The notes: generated by a model from the sequence alone, not told the origin. Shown: positions 41,317 to 50,763, numbered from the stretch's first letter. The stretch is 64,000 bases of DNA from Rathayibacter oskolensis (GCF_900177245.1 NZ_FXBM01000002.1:372001-436000), one strand, 5' to 3'. Numbers and translations are program-made.

Positions 41317-42321
41317 GTGAGAGTCGAGAGAGCGCGCCCGGGGCGCCGCGTCGCCGTCGTGATCAATCCGAGCAAGTTCGACGACGTCGAGGCCGCGGAG
41401 GACGTCGTCGCCACCGTCGCCCGCCGGGTCGGCTGGGACGAGCCGCTGTGGTTCGAGACGAGCGTCGACGACTCCGGAGCCGCCGCCGCGCGGGGTGCGC
41501 TCGACAGCGGCGCCGACCTGGTCTGCGCGATGGGAGGCGACGGCACCGTCCGCGCCGTCGCCTCGGTCCTCCGCGGCACGGGAGTGCCCTACGGCCTCCT
41601 GCCCAGCGGGACCGGCAACCTGCTCGCCCGCAACCTCGGTGTGCCGCTGGGCTCGCTCGCCGAGGCGGTCGAGATCGCGCTGCTCGGTCAGGACCGCGCC
41701 ATCGACGTCGGCACGGCCACGTTCGACGACGGCGAGGAGCGGGTGTTCATGGTGATGGGCGGGGTCGGACTCGACGCCGAGATCATGGACAAGACCGACG
41801 AGGAGCTCAAGAAGCGGGTGGGCTGGGGCGCCTACGTCGCCGCGGGCGCGCCGGCCATGTTCAAGGCGGGGTTCGAGGCCACGATCACGATCGACGGCGC
41901 CCCTGAGCAGCCGACGCGGTGCCTGATGGTGCTGGCCTGCAACTGCAGCTCGGTGGTGGCGAACATCGAGCTGGCGGCCGGTGCGGTGCTCGACGACGGC
42001 GATCTCGAGCTCGTGCTGCTGCGCCGCCGCTTCGGCCTGGCGCTCGATGTGGCGACGGGCAACCGCAACGGGCTCGCGTCGCTGCGGCAGTGGTCGGGCC
42101 GCGAGTTCGAGTTCGAGCTCGACCAGCCGGTGCTCGCCGAGCTCGACGGCGACCCCGTCGGCCGCACCACCACCGGCCGGTTCGGGGTCGACGCCGGTGC
42201 GCTGCTCGTGCGCCTCCCGGTGCCGACGCCGCGGAGTCCGGGCCTCACTCCGCACGGGTCGGTGGTCATCGACACGTCGTCTATCGCGACCGTCCTCTCG
42301 AGGGCGGGCGACTCCCACTGA
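41317..42321 (+). CDS. Diacylglycerol kinase family lipid kinase
   Basis: 334 aa. Catalytic domain signatures: RRVAVVINPSKF, CAMGGDGTVRAVASVL (GGDGT nucleotide loop), LLPSGTGNLLARNLGVP and GGVGLDAEIM. This is the DagK/YegS-type fold that phosphorylates diacylglycerol or a related lipid. The GTG start lies 16 codons before the domain; an ATG at 41266 would add 17 residues. It is downstream of the GH76 gene and upstream of TetR; no functional tie is evident. Confidence 0.9.
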   Translation: MRVERARPGRRVAVVINPSKFDDVEAAEDVVATVARRVGWDEPLWFETSVDDSGAAAARGALDSGADLVCAMGGDGTVRAVASVLRGTGVPYGLLPSGTGNLLARNLGVPLGSLAEAVEIALLGQDRAIDVGTATFDDGEERVFMVMGGVGLDAEIMDKTDEELKKRVGWGAYVAAGAPAMFKAGFEATITIDGAPEQPTRCLMVLACNCSSVVANIELAAGAVLDDGDLELVLLRRRFGLALDVATGNRNGLASLRQWSGREFEFELDQPVLAELDGDPVGRTTTGRFGVDAGALLVRLPVPTPRSPGLTPHGSVVIDTSSIATVLSRAGDSH

Positions 42322-42338
42322 CGCTTGCACTGTTTCTT

Positions 42339-42367
42339 TTACGGTTGTAAGTTACTTACGACCGTAA
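42339..42367. promoter_or_regulatory. TetR operator palindrome
   Basis: A 29-bp inverted repeat with arms TTACGGTTGTAAG and CTTACGACCGTAA, only two mismatched positions around the centre. It lies ~43 bp before the TetR gene, so autoregulation of tetR and control of the following YhgE/Pip gene are likely. Confidence 0.8.
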
Positions 42368-42409
42368 GAGAGAGGCGCCGCCTCGTCTCCGGAGGAGAAG
42401 GAGGACGAC

Positions 42410-43018
42410 GTGACCGATCCGCGCCTCACCCGCTCGCGCGAGCTGCTCGTCGCCGCCATCACCGCCGCACTCGACAGACCAGGCGACGTGCAGCCGTCGA
42501 TCACCGAGCTCTGCGCGGAGGCGGGGGTCAGCAGGCCGACGTTCTACCAGCACTTCGGCGACGTGCCGTCCCTGATCGAGTCCGCCGCCGTCGACCGCAT
42601 GCACGCGCTCTTCGCGGGCGTCGTGCCCGTCGCCTCCGAGGAGGAGTGGGAGCCGGCGGTGCCGCGCGTCGTCGACGCACTGCTCGGCGGCCTCCTCGTG
42701 CACGCCGACTTCTACCGTCGCGTGCTCAGCGGGGGCACGGCCCGCGCCGTGCAGGAGTCGGTCGTCGCGTTCCTCGCGCAGCGGCTCCTCGCGTTCTCGC
42801 CTCTCGCCGACCGCGAGCCCGGCGCCGGCGACCACGCCCGGGTCGAGCGCTTCGCGACGTTCCTCGCGGCGGGCACGACCTGGCTCGTCGTCGGCTGGCT
42901 GCTCGACGGCGACTCCCGCCGGCCGGCCGCCGACGCCGCCGCCGACATCGCCGAGCTCCTCGTGACCGGAGTGGCCTCGCAGCGGCTCTCCGCCCTCCAC
43001 TCCCCGTCTGCGAAGTAG
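42410..43018 (+). CDS. TetR-family transcriptional regulator
   Basis: 202 aa; GTG start behind a very purine-rich site (GGAGGAGAAGGAGG). The N-terminal HTH is SITELCAEAGVSRPTFYQHFGD, the family hallmark; the C-terminal helical ligand domain is not recognised. It is 7 bp upstream of the YhgE/Pip gene, so the two form an operon behind the 29-bp palindrome. TetR/YhgE pairs are common in actinobacteria and are usually tied to membrane stress or antimicrobial efflux. Confidence 0.92.
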   Translation: MTDPRLTRSRELLVAAITAALDRPGDVQPSITELCAEAGVSRPTFYQHFGDVPSLIESAAVDRMHALFAGVVPVASEEEWEPAVPRVVDALLGGLLVHADFYRRVLSGGTARAVQESVVAFLAQRLLAFSPLADREPGAGDHARVERFATFLAAGTTWLVVGWLLDGDSRRPAADAAADIAELLVTGVASQRLSALHSPSAK

Positions 43019-43025
43019 AAGGATC

Positions 43026-45428
43026 ATGCCCACCTCAGCCCTCCGCCGCGCCCTCGGGCGCGTCCAGCCCCGCCTCGTCGTCGTCTTCGCCGCGATCGCC
43101 CTGATCCCGCTGATCTACGCCGGACTGCTGACCTCGGCCAACCTCGACCCGACGCACACCCTCGACACCGTGCCCGCCGCCGTCGTCAACGAGGACACCG
43201 GGGCGACCGCCTCCGACGGCTCCGCGCTCGCCCTGGGCGACTCGGTGACCGACGAGCTGCTCTCGAGCACCTCCTCCTCGAACTTCGCCTGGACGACCAC
43301 CGACGCCGACGAGGCCGCGAGCGAGCTCGCCTCCGGTGCCGTCTACGCGGTGCTGACGATCCCCTCCGACTTCTCGGCCGACGTGGCCTCGGTGGGCGGC
43401 GACGACCCCGCAGCGGCGACCGTCGCGAAGCTGTCGATCGAGACCGACGACGGCGCGAACCTCATCGTCGGGAACATCGCCTCGACGATCGGATCGACCG
43501 TCACCGCGACCGTCGAGAATGAGGTCGGCGAGAGCTATCTGACGAACATCTACCTCGGCTTCACCGACGTCCACGACAGCCTCGAGCAGGCGGCCGACGG
43601 AGCGGCGCAGCTGGCCGACGGCTCGGCGCGGGCCGCCGACGGCTCCTCCGAGCTGGTCGTGGGCCTCACCCGGCTGCAGGACGGCACCGCGCAGCTCGCG
43701 ACGGGTGCCGGGACGCTCGCGTCGGGCGCCGACTCGGCCTCCTCGGGGGCCGCAGACCTCGCCTCCGGGCTGCAGCAGCTCGCCGACGGGACGTCGCAGC
43801 TGCCGGCCGCCGCCACGGCGCTCACCGACGGAGCGGCCTCCGTCGCGGACGGTGCGCAGCAGCTCGACACCGGTGCCGCCGACCTGGCGACGGGTGCGAC
43901 GACCCTCGCGGGATCGACTCCCGCGCTCTCCGCCGGTGCGGCCGATGCCGCGACCGGCGCCCAGGCCCTCGCGACCGGCGCGTCGTCGGTCTCGGACGGA
44001 GCGGCGACCGCCCTCGCCGGGGCGGGATCGCTCGCAGCGGGATCCGCGGCGCTCGCCTCGAGCACTCCCGCGCTCGCCTCCGGTGCCGCGACCGTCGACT
44101 CCGGCCTGCAGTCCTTGATCGCGCAGTACGGCACCCTCTCGGACGCGCAGCGCCTCGCCCTGCTCACGCAGCTCGAGACGGGGGCCGCCGGGGTGTCGAC
44201 CGGAGCGACCGGCGTCGATCAGGGCGCCCAGGAGCTCTCCACCGGCGCGACCGCGCTCGTCGGTGACGCCGACGGCGGGCTCACCGCCCTCGCCGCGGGC
44301 GCCGACTCGGTCTCGACCGGCGCCTCCGGCCTCGTCGACGGCACGCAGTCGCTCGCGACCGGAGCGGCGCAGGTCGACGCGGGCGCTCAGTCCCTCTCGA
44401 CCGGTGCGCAGGCCGTCGCGACGGGCGCCGCCTCGCTCGACACCGGGGCCGCGCAGCTCGCGAGCGGAGTCGCCACCCTCGCCGGCAGCGTCGGCCCGCT
44501 CACGACGGGCATCGCCGACGCCTCGACCGGAGCGGACGCTCTCGCCACGGGGACCGCCTCGCTCGCGACCGGCGCCGACGCTCTCGCCGACGGAGCGGCC
44601 TCCGCGGCCGACGGCTCGGCCGACGCCGCGACCGGATCCGAGACGCTCGACACCGGCCTCGACTCCCTCGCCGACGGCTCGCAGACCCTCACCGACGAAC
44701 TGGCCGAGGGCGCCCACCAGGTGCCGACCTACACCGCCGACCAGGCGGAGTCGCTCAGCGCCGTCGCCGCGGCCCCCGTCGCCCTCGACAAGCAGCGGCT
44801 GAACGAGGTGCCGCAGTACGGCTACGGGCTCGCCCCCTACTTCCTGGCGCTCGCGCTCTGGGTCGGTGCGCTCGCGTTCTACCTGATGAGCGCTCCGCTC
44901 AGCGAGCGCCTGATCGCCGCCCGCCGGCCGGCCTGGGTGATCGCGCTGCGCAGCTACCTCCCCGGCGCCCTCATGGCGGTCGCGCAGGGCGTGCTCGCCG
45001 CGCTGGTGATCCGCTTCGGGGTCGGCGTCGAGGCCGCGAACCTGCCCGGGCTGATCGGGATCGCGATGCTCACGAGCCTCACGTTCGTCGCGATCAACCA
45101 GGCGCTGATCTCGCTCCTCGACGCGCCGGGGCGGTTCGTCGCGCTGCTCCTGATGGTGCTGCAGCTCTCGTCCGCGGGCGGCACCTACCCGGTCGAGACG
45201 GCACCCGCCTTCTTCCAGGCGATCCACGGCGTCCTGCCGCTGACCTACACGGTGGAGGCGTTCCGCTCCCTGATCGCCGGCGGCAGCATCGGAGTCGCGA
45301 ACGCGGTCGTCGTGCTCTCCCTCTGGCTGCTCGGCGCCCTCGCCGTCACCGTCCTGGCCGCGGCCCGCCGCCGCCGCGGCCTCGCGCCCACCCTGCACGA
45401 CCCGGAGCCCCTCCTCGAGACCGCCTGA
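43026..45428 (+). CDS. YhgE/Pip family membrane protein with heptad-repeat stalk
   Basis: 800 aa. An N-terminal membrane helix (~15-40, VVVFAAIALIPLIYAGLL) and a YhgE/Pip N-domain (LDTVPAAVVNEDTGA) are followed by an extracellular stalk (~190-580) made of dozens of short repeats of the form xLAxGAxxL / LADGTxxL, then about six C-terminal membrane helices (~600-775) with YFLALALWVGALAFYLM. Proteins of this type include phage-infection protein Pip and the type VII secretion component EsaA; some act with ABC-type exporters. AAGGATC precedes the ATG, and regulation by the adjacent TetR is likely. Confidence 0.9.
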   Translation: MPTSALRRALGRVQPRLVVVFAAIALIPLIYAGLLTSANLDPTHTLDTVPAAVVNEDTGATASDGSALALGDSVTDELLSSTSSSNFAWTTTDADEAASELASGAVYAVLTIPSDFSADVASVGGDDPAAATVAKLSIETDDGANLIVGNIASTIGSTVTATVENEVGESYLTNIYLGFTDVHDSLEQAADGAAQLADGSARAADGSSELVVGLTRLQDGTAQLATGAGTLASGADSASSGAADLASGLQQLADGTSQLPAAATALTDGAASVADGAQQLDTGAADLATGATTLAGSTPALSAGAADAATGAQALATGASSVSDGAATALAGAGSLAAGSAALASSTPALASGAATVDSGLQSLIAQYGTLSDAQRLALLTQLETGAAGVSTGATGVDQGAQELSTGATALVGDADGGLTALAAGADSVSTGASGLVDGTQSLATGAAQVDAGAQSLSTGAQAVATGAASLDTGAAQLASGVATLAGSVGPLTTGIADASTGADALATGTASLATGADALADGAASAADGSADAATGSETLDTGLDSLADGSQTLTDELAEGAHQVPTYTADQAESLSAVAAAPVALDKQRLNEVPQYGYGLAPYFLALALWVGALAFYLMSAPLSERLIAARRPAWVIALRSYLPGALMAVAQGVLAALVIRFGVGVEAANLPGLIGIAMLTSLTFVAINQALISLLDAPGRFVALLLMVLQLSSAGGTYPVETAPAFFQAIHGVLPLTYTVEAFRSLIAGGSIGVANAVVVLSLWLLGALAVTVLAAARRRRGLAPTLHDPEPLLETA

Positions 45429-45491
45429 CTCGCGCGGCAGTGGGGAGCCAGGCGGCCGGGCGGCGCGGGTTCCGGACACCCCTACGCTCCT

Positions 45492-45544
45492 CGCTCTGCG
45501 GATCGCACCCATCTCGGCGAGCCGACTGCGCGTTCCGATGCGGC
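45492..45544. repeat. Direct repeat copy 1 (53 bp)
   Basis: Begins CGCTCTGCGGATCGCACCC and ends TCCGATGCGGC; 45 of 53 bases match copy 2, which lies 131 bp further on. Confidence 0.7.
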
Positions 45545-45580
45545 TCCGGGACACCGACTCCCGAAGGGAGAGGGCGCGAT

Positions 45581-45606
45581 CCGGAAACGCGTGCCAGCGT
45601 TTCCGG
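45581..45606. repeat. Perfect 10-bp hairpin
   Basis: CCGGAAACGC / GCGTTTCCGG around a GTGCCA loop, lying between the two direct-repeat copies. Confidence 0.6.
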
Positions 45607-45622
45607 GCAGCCCGACGCGACC

Positions 45623-45675
45623 CGCTCTGCGGAACGTCCCCATCTCCGGAAGCCGACTGCGAGTTCGGATGCGGC
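45623..45675. repeat. Direct repeat copy 2 (53 bp)
   Basis: Begins CGCTCTGCGGAACGTCCCC and ends TTCGGATGCGGC. Its last 10 bases form the left arm of a second perfect hairpin, CGGATGCGGC / GCCGCATCCG (45666-45688). Confidence 0.7.
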
Positions 45676-45750
45676 AGGGCCGCATCCGAACCCATGAGCA
45701 CCGCGTTCGGCCCACGGCGAACGTGTGGGCGCCGTCCAGAGAGCGGGCGG

Positions 45751-45756
45751 TAGCCT
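45751..45756 (+). promoter_or_regulatory. Probable -10 of ftsH
   Basis: TAGCCT, about 52 bp before the ATG; the only good hexamer in this stretch. Confidence 0.4.
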
Positions 45757-45808
45757 GGCACTCACATTTCTCGTCAGAAAGGTGCCGGGTGTCGCACCCG
45801 CAACATTC

Positions 45809-47818
45809 ATGAACGTCAAGCGCATCTTCCGGGGTCCCATTCTCTACGTCGTCCTGGCGATCGTGGCGGTCTGGATCGGCTCCTCGCTGATCACGATGTC
45901 CGGCTTCCGGCAGGTCAGCACGCAGGAGGGTCTCGAGCTCCTCCAGGACGGCAAGGTCGCCTCGGCGAAGATCGTCGACGGCGAGCAGCGCGTCGATCTG
46001 ACCCTGGCCGAGGCGGACGGCGACAACGGCACCCAGGTGCAGTTCTACTACGTGGCCCCTCGCGGCACCGAGGTCGTCGACGCGGTCACCTCCGCGGCAC
46101 CGTCCGACGGCTACACCGACGAGGTCCCGCAGACCAACTGGTTCCTCTCGGCCCTCGGCTTCCTGCTCCCGGTGCTCCTCATCGGCGCGTTCTTCTGGCT
46201 GATGCTCTCGGGCATGCAGGGCGGCGGCAACCGCGTCATGCAGTTCGGCAAGTCGAAGGCGAAGCTCGTCTCGAAGGAGTCGCCCAAGGTCACGTTCGGC
46301 GACGTCGCCGGCGCCGACGAGGCGATCGAGGAGCTGCACGAGATCAAGGAGTTCCTCAAGGAGCCGGCGAAGTTCCAGGCCGTCGGCGCCCGGATCCCGA
46401 AGGGCGTCCTGCTCTACGGCCCTCCCGGCACCGGCAAGACGCTGCTGGCCCGCGCCGTCGCGGGTGAGGCGGGCGTCCCCTTCTACTCCATCTCCGGATC
46501 CGACTTCGTCGAGATGTTCGTGGGCGTCGGCGCGAGCCGGGTGCGCGACCTCTTCCAGCAGGCCAAGGAGAACTCCCCGGCCATCATCTTCGTCGACGAG
46601 ATCGACGCCGTCGGCCGCCACCGCGGTGCCGGCATGGGCGGCGGGCACGACGAGCGCGAGCAGACCCTCAACCAGCTCCTCGTCGAGATGGACGGCTTCG
46701 ACGTCAAGACGAACGTCATCCTGATCGCGGCGACGAACCGCCCCGACATCCTCGACCCCGCGCTGCTGCGCCCCGGCCGCTTCGACCGCCAGATCGGCGT
46801 CGACGCTCCGGATCTGCTCGGCCGCAAGCGGATCCTCGAGGTCCACGGGCGCGGCAAGCCGCTCGCCGGCGGAGTCGACCTGGAGGTCGTCGCCCGCAAG
46901 ACCCCGGGCTTCACCGGTGCCGACCTCGCGAACGTCCTCAACGAGGCCGCTCTGCTGACGGCGCGCTCCAACGCGCAGCTGATCGACAACCGCGCCCTCG
47001 ACGAGGCGATCGACCGCGTCATCGCCGGTCCGCAGCGGCGCACCCGCGTCATGCGCGACAAGGAGAAGCTGATCACGGCCTACCACGAGGGCGGCCACGC
47101 CCTCGCCGCCGCCGCGATGCGCCACACCGACCCGGTCACGAAGGTCACGATCCTGCCGCGCGGCCGCGCACTCGGCTACACGATGGTGCTCCCGCTCGAG
47201 GACAAGTACTCGACCACCCGCAACGAGCTGCTCGACCAGCTGACCTACGCGATGGGCGGCCGCGTCGCCGAGGAGATCGTCTTCCACGACCCCACCACCG
47301 GCGCCTCGAACGACATCGAGAAGGCGACAGCGATCGCCCGCAAGATGGTCACCGAGTACGGCATGTCCTCCGACATCGGATCGGTCAAGCTGGGTCAGTC
47401 GTCGGGCGAGATGTTCCTCGGCCGCGACATGGGCCACCAGCGCGACTACTCCGAGCAGATCGCCGAGAAGGTCGACGCCGAGACGCGCCGGCTGATCGAG
47501 CAGGCGCACGACGAGGCGTGGCAGGTCATCAACGCCAACCGCGACATCCTCGACCGTCTCGCGACGGAGCTCCTCGAGAAGGAGACCCTCGACCACGATC
47601 AGCTCGCCGAGATCTTCAAGGACGTGCGCCGGATCGACGAGCGCCCGCAGTGGCTCTCGAGCGACAAGCGCCCCCTCTCCGATCTGCCGCCCATCGCGGT
47701 GCCGGTCGCCAAGGCGCCGATCGACGCGGGCGTGACCGACGGAGGCGTCACCTCCGATGCCGGCGAGGTCGCCCCGCAGCGTCCGCCGCTGATCAAGCCC
47801 CGTCCCGCGACGGCGTAG
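45809..47818 (+). CDS. ftsH: ATP-dependent zinc metalloprotease FtsH
   Basis: 669 aa, membrane-anchored AAA+ protease that degrades unfolded membrane and regulatory proteins. Two N-terminal membrane helices (~9-28 and ~114-137) flank a small extracytoplasmic domain. AAA domain: [19 protein letters not shown] (Walker A), [13 protein letters not shown] (Walker B), pore [15 protein letters not shown], and [25 protein letters not shown]. The zinc motif is [11 protein letters not shown]. The long Pro-rich C-terminal tail is usual in actinobacteria. It heads the folate operon; folE starts 7 bp after its stop. Confidence 0.97.
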   Translation: MNVKRIFRGPILYVVLAIVAVWIGSSLITMSGFRQVSTQEGLELLQDGKVASAKIVDGEQRVDLTLAEADGDNGTQVQFYYVAPRGTEVVDAVTSAAPSDGYTDEVPQTNWFLSALGFLLPVLLIGAFFWLMLSGMQGGGNRVMQFGKSKAKLVSKESPKVTFGDVAGADEAIEELHEIKEFLKEPAKFQAVGARIPKGVLLYGPPGTGKTLLARAVAGEAGVPFYSISGSDFVEMFVGVGASRVRDLFQQAKENSPAIIFVDEIDAVGRHRGAGMGGGHDEREQTLNQLLVEMDGFDVKTNVILIAATNRPDILDPALLRPGRFDRQIGVDAPDLLGRKRILEVHGRGKPLAGGVDLEVVARKTPGFTGADLANVLNEAALLTARSNAQLIDNRALDEAIDRVIAGPQRRTRVMRDKEKLITAYHEGGHALAAAAMRHTDPVTKVTILPRGRALGYTMVLPLEDKYSTTRNELLDQLTYAMGGRVAEEIVFHDPTTGASNDIEKATAIARKMVTEYGMSSDIGSVKLGQSSGEMFLGRDMGHQRDYSEQIAEKVDAETRRLIEQAHDEAWQVINANRDILDRLATELLEKETLDHDQLAEIFKDVRRIDERPQWLSSDKRPLSDLPPIAVPVAKAPIDAGVTDGGVTSDAGEVAPQRPPLIKPRPATA

Positions 47819-47825
47819 GCAGCCC

Positions 47826-48413
47826 GTGCCCGTCGACAAGGCGCGCATCGAGGCCGCCGTCGTCGAGCTCCTCGCGGCCATCGGGGAGGACCCGGGCCGC
47901 GAGGGACTCGCCTCGACCCCGAAGCGCTTCGCCGAGGCCTATGAGGAGTTCTTCGGCGAGTTCGATCTCGATCCCGCCTCCCACCTGGTCGAGACCTTCG
48001 CGGTCGTCGAGGGCGGGGCTCCGGTCGACGCCCAGACCGTGATCATCCGCGACCTCGCGTTCCGCTCGGTCTGCGAGCACCACCTCCTGCCCTTCGCGGG
48101 AGTGGCGCACATCGCCTACCGTGCGGGCGACCGGGTCGTCGGTCTCGGCAAGCTGCCGCGGATCGTCGAGACGGTCGCGTCGCGCCCCCAGCTGCAGGAG
48201 CGGCTGACCGAGCAGGTGGCCGACGTGATCGACACCGGGCTCTCTCCCGAGGGCGTGCTCGTGGTGGTCGACGCCGAGCACGGCTGTGTCCGGATGCGCG
48301 GTGCCCGCCAGACCTCGAGCTCGACGGTCACCGTCGCGGCCAGGGGCACCCTCGCGGAGCCCGCCGCCCGCGCCGAGATCATCGCGCTGATCGGCGCCGC
48401 TCGAGGGGAGTGA
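47826..48413 (+). CDS. folE: GTP cyclohydrolase I
   Basis: 195 aa. It makes dihydroneopterin triphosphate, the first step of folate synthesis. Signatures: LLAAIGEDPGREGLASTPKR, CEHHLLPFAGVAHIAYR (zinc Cys/His), GLGKLPRIVETVASRPQLQERLT, and GCVRMRGARQTSSSTVT. GTG start. It is directly followed by folP (1-bp gap). Confidence 0.97.
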   Translation: MPVDKARIEAAVVELLAAIGEDPGREGLASTPKRFAEAYEEFFGEFDLDPASHLVETFAVVEGGAPVDAQTVIIRDLAFRSVCEHHLLPFAGVAHIAYRAGDRVVGLGKLPRIVETVASRPQLQERLTEQVADVIDTGLSPEGVLVVVDAEHGCVRMRGARQTSSSTVTVAARGTLAEPAARAEIIALIGAARGE

Positions 48414-48414
48414 C

Positions 48415-49272
48415 GTGGACTCCTCCGTCCCCGGCCTCGCGCCCGACGGCCGCGCAGCGCTCCTCGGGATCCTCAACGTGACGCCCGACTCGTTCAGCGA
48501 CGGCGGCCGCTGGCTGTCGGTCGACGACGCCGTGCGGCACGGTCTGGAGATGTCCGCGCCCTCGGGCGACGGCCCCGCCTCCTTCGGCGCCGATCTCATC
48601 GACGTCGGAGGCGAATCGACCCGTCCCGGGGCGCCCCGCGTCGATCCCGTCGCCGAGCAGGCCCGGGTGCTGCCCGTGATCCGCGCCCTCGCCTCCGAGG
48701 GGGTGCGCGTGAGCATCGACACGATGAGCGCGGCGACCGCTGCCGCCGCGCTCGATGCCGGAGCCGTCGTCGTCAACGACGTGTCCGGCGGGCTGGCCGA
48801 TCCCGCGATGCTCCCGCTCGTCGCCGAGCGCGGCGCGGTCTACATCGCCATGCACTGGCGCGGGCACAGCGCCGACATGAACTCGCTCGCCGCCTACGGC
48901 GACGTCGTGGCGGAGGTGCGGAGCGAGCTCGGACGCCGCGTCGACGCCGCGAGCGCCGCCGGGATCCGCGAGGACCGCCTGATCCTCGACCCCGGCCTCG
49001 GGTTCGCGAAGAAGGGCGAGCACGACTGGGCGCTGCTCGCGCATCTCGACGCGATCGTCGCGCTGGGATTCCCGGTGCTGGTCGGCCACTCCCGCAAGCG
49101 CTTCCTCGCCCCGTTCGCCGCGCCCGGGGCTCCCGCGGCCGATCGCGACGAGGTCACGGCGATGCTGACCCTGGTGGCCGCCTCCCGCGGCGCGTGGGGC
49201 GTCCGCGTCCACGACGTCCGCTCGAGCGCGCACGCCCTCGCGCTCGCCGCACGACTCGACCAGGAGCGGTGA
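48415..49272 (+). CDS. folP: Dihydropteroate synthase
   Basis: 285 aa TIM barrel, condensing dihydropterin pyrophosphate with p-aminobenzoate; the sulfonamide target. Signatures: GILNVTPDSFSDGG, DLIDVGGESTRPGAPRV, SIDTMSAATAAAAL, NDVSGG, and VLVGHSRKRFLAP. GTG start. The stop overlaps the folB ATG by one base. Confidence 0.97.
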   Translation: MDSSVPGLAPDGRAALLGILNVTPDSFSDGGRWLSVDDAVRHGLEMSAPSGDGPASFGADLIDVGGESTRPGAPRVDPVAEQARVLPVIRALASEGVRVSIDTMSAATAAAALDAGAVVVNDVSGGLADPAMLPLVAERGAVYIAMHWRGHSADMNSLAAYGDVVAEVRSELGRRVDAASAAGIREDRLILDPGLGFAKKGEHDWALLAHLDAIVALGFPVLVGHSRKRFLAPFAAPGAPAADRDEVTAMLTLVAASRGAWGVRVHDVRSSAHALALAARLDQER

Positions 49273-49661
49273 TGACGATCGACCCCGCCTCCCTCTCCGT
49301 CCGCGACTCGATCACCCTGACGGGGCTGCGCGTGCGCGCCCATCACGGCGTCTTCGACTTCGAGCGCGAGAACGGGCAGGACTTCGTCATCGACGCGACC
49401 GTCTGGCTCGACACCGCCCCGGCGGCCGGCGGCGATGCGCTCGCCGAGACCGTCCACTACGGCGAGCTCGCGATCGCGCTGGCCGATGCGATCACCCGCG
49501 ACCCGGTCGACCTCATCGAGACCGTCGCCGAGCGGCTCGCGCAGGTCGCGCTGGGCTTCGCAGCGGCCGAGGTCGTCCGGATCACGGTGCACAAGCCCGA
49601 CGCCCCCATCTCGCTGCCCTTCGACGACGTCGCCGTCCAGATCACGAGGGCGCGCCCGTGA
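49272..49661 (+). CDS. folB: Dihydroneopterin aldolase
   Basis: 129 aa. It splits dihydroneopterin to hydroxymethyl-dihydropterin and glycolaldehyde. Signatures: ITLTGLRVRAHHGVFDFERENGQ, TVHYGELAIALADAI, DLIETVAERLAQVAL and VRITVHKPDAPI. It overlaps folK by 4 bp. Confidence 0.96.
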   Translation: MTIDPASLSVRDSITLTGLRVRAHHGVFDFERENGQDFVIDATVWLDTAPAAGGDALAETVHYGELAIALADAITRDPVDLIETVAERLAQVALGFAAAEVVRITVHKPDAPISLPFDDVAVQITRARP

Positions 49662-50290
49662 GTCCGCCGCCGACCCGGATCAGGCCCGAACGGATCCGCC
49701 CGGCGCGGCACGCGGTGCTCGCGCTCGGCAGCAACCTCGGCGACCGGCTCGCCCACCTCGACGAGGCGGTGCGCGCCCTCGCGGCGACCCCCGGGCTCCG
49801 GCTCGTGGCCGTGTCGAAGGTGGTGGAGTCGCCCGCCTGGAAGCCCGGCGGCGTCGACCCCGACGCCCCGGGGTACTTCAACGCCGTCGTGACTGCCTCC
49901 ACGACGCTCGAGCCCGACGACCTGCTCGCCGCGACCTCGGCGATCGAGCTGGCAGGGGGGCGGCTGCGCGGCGAGGGGGAGGTGCGCTGGGGTGATCGCA
50001 CCCTCGACATCGACATCATCGCGATCGGAGGCGTCACCCGCGACGATCCGCATCTCACCCTGCCGCACCCGAGGGCGGCCGAGCGCGCGTTCGTGCTCGA
50101 GCCGTGGCTCGACGTCGAGCCGTCGGCGGTCCTGCCCGGCGCCGGCCCGATCGCCGAGCTCCGCGCCCGGGCGACCGATCGTGTGACCGACCGGCCCGAG
50201 ACGATAGCGTGGCCGGGCAGAGGCTCCTCAGAGAGCTCCGCGACGAGCACCGCCCCCGGCACACCCGACCCCGAGAGCAGCACTCCGTGA
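49658..50290 (+). CDS. folK: HPPK: hydroxymethyl-dihydropterin pyrophosphokinase
   Basis: 210 aa; GTG start. It activates the pterin for folP. Signatures: ALGSNLGDRLAHLDEAVRAL, PDAPGYFNAVV, RWGDRTLDIDIIAIGG (metal-binding Asp pair) and LPHPRAAERAFVLEPWLDV. A ~40-residue Ser/Thr/Pro-rich tail follows the enzyme fold. Confidence 0.95.
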   Translation: MSPPPTRIRPERIRPARHAVLALGSNLGDRLAHLDEAVRALAATPGLRLVAVSKVVESPAWKPGGVDPDAPGYFNAVVTASTTLEPDDLLAATSAIELAGGRLRGEGEVRWGDRTLDIDIIAIGGVTRDDPHLTLPHPRAAERAFVLEPWLDVEPSAVLPGAGPIAELRARATDRVTDRPETIAWPGRGSSESSATSTAPGTPDPESSTP

Positions 50291-50763
50291 AGCGCACCCA
50301 CATCAGCAGCCTCCTGGGCCTCGGCCTCGCCGGCGCCGTGGCCGGCTTCCTCCTCGACCTGGCGATCGCCTCCGCGGGCCGCCCCGTCCTCATCCCGCCG
50401 CTCACCGTCCCGCTCACGCTCGTGGCCGTCGCCGCGCTCGTCATCGGGTTCGCCGTCCCCATCCACCGGGCGACGAAGGGGACGCTGCGGCGCCGCATCG
50501 ACCCCTTCCGCGCGATGCGGGTCGTCGTGCTGGCCAAGGCGTCCAGCCACGTCGGCGCGCTCCTGCTGGGAGCCTCCGGCGGCATCCTCGTCTACCTGCT
50601 GAGCCGCGCGGTGATCCCTTCGCTAGGCTCCGTGTGGCAGGACGTCGCCACCATCGTGGGCTCGGTCGTCCTGCTGGTGGCCGGTCTGGTCGCCGAGCAC
50701 CTGTGCACCATCCCACCGAGCGACGACGACGATCCTGCCGTCGGCGAGGTGAACCACGCCTGA
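50287..50763 (+). CDS. DUF3180 membrane protein
   Basis: 158 aa; overlaps folK by 4 bp (GTGA). Four membrane helices: ~8-28, ~38-58, ~80-102 and ~115-137. A conserved basic segment between helices 2 and 3 reads HRATKGTLRRRIDPFRAMR. This gene follows folK in most actinobacteria; its function is unknown. Confidence 0.88.
   Translation: MKRTHISSLLGLGLAGAVAGFLLDLAIASAGRPVLIPPLTVPLTLVAVAALVIGFAVPIHRATKGTLRRRIDPFRAMRVVVLAKASSHVGALLLGASGGILVYLLSRAVIPSLGSVWQDVATIVGSVVLLVAGLVAEHLCTIPPSDDDDPAVGEVNHA

Larger units (their letters stand above)
45429..45808. other. Long intergenic region with repeats upstream of ftsH
   Basis: 380 bp without a convincing gene. It holds a diverged 53-bp direct repeat, two GC hairpins and, at its end, TAGCCT (45751-45756) as the probable ftsH -10 with a leader of about 45 nt. 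It is the longest non-coding stretch in this half of the window. Confidence 0.6.

Noticed and set aside
45538-45812. Small open frames before ftsH (Arg-rich products)
   Set aside because: They overlap the repeats and hairpins, have no ribosome binding site and no family likeness; GC-driven open frames are the likelier explanation.
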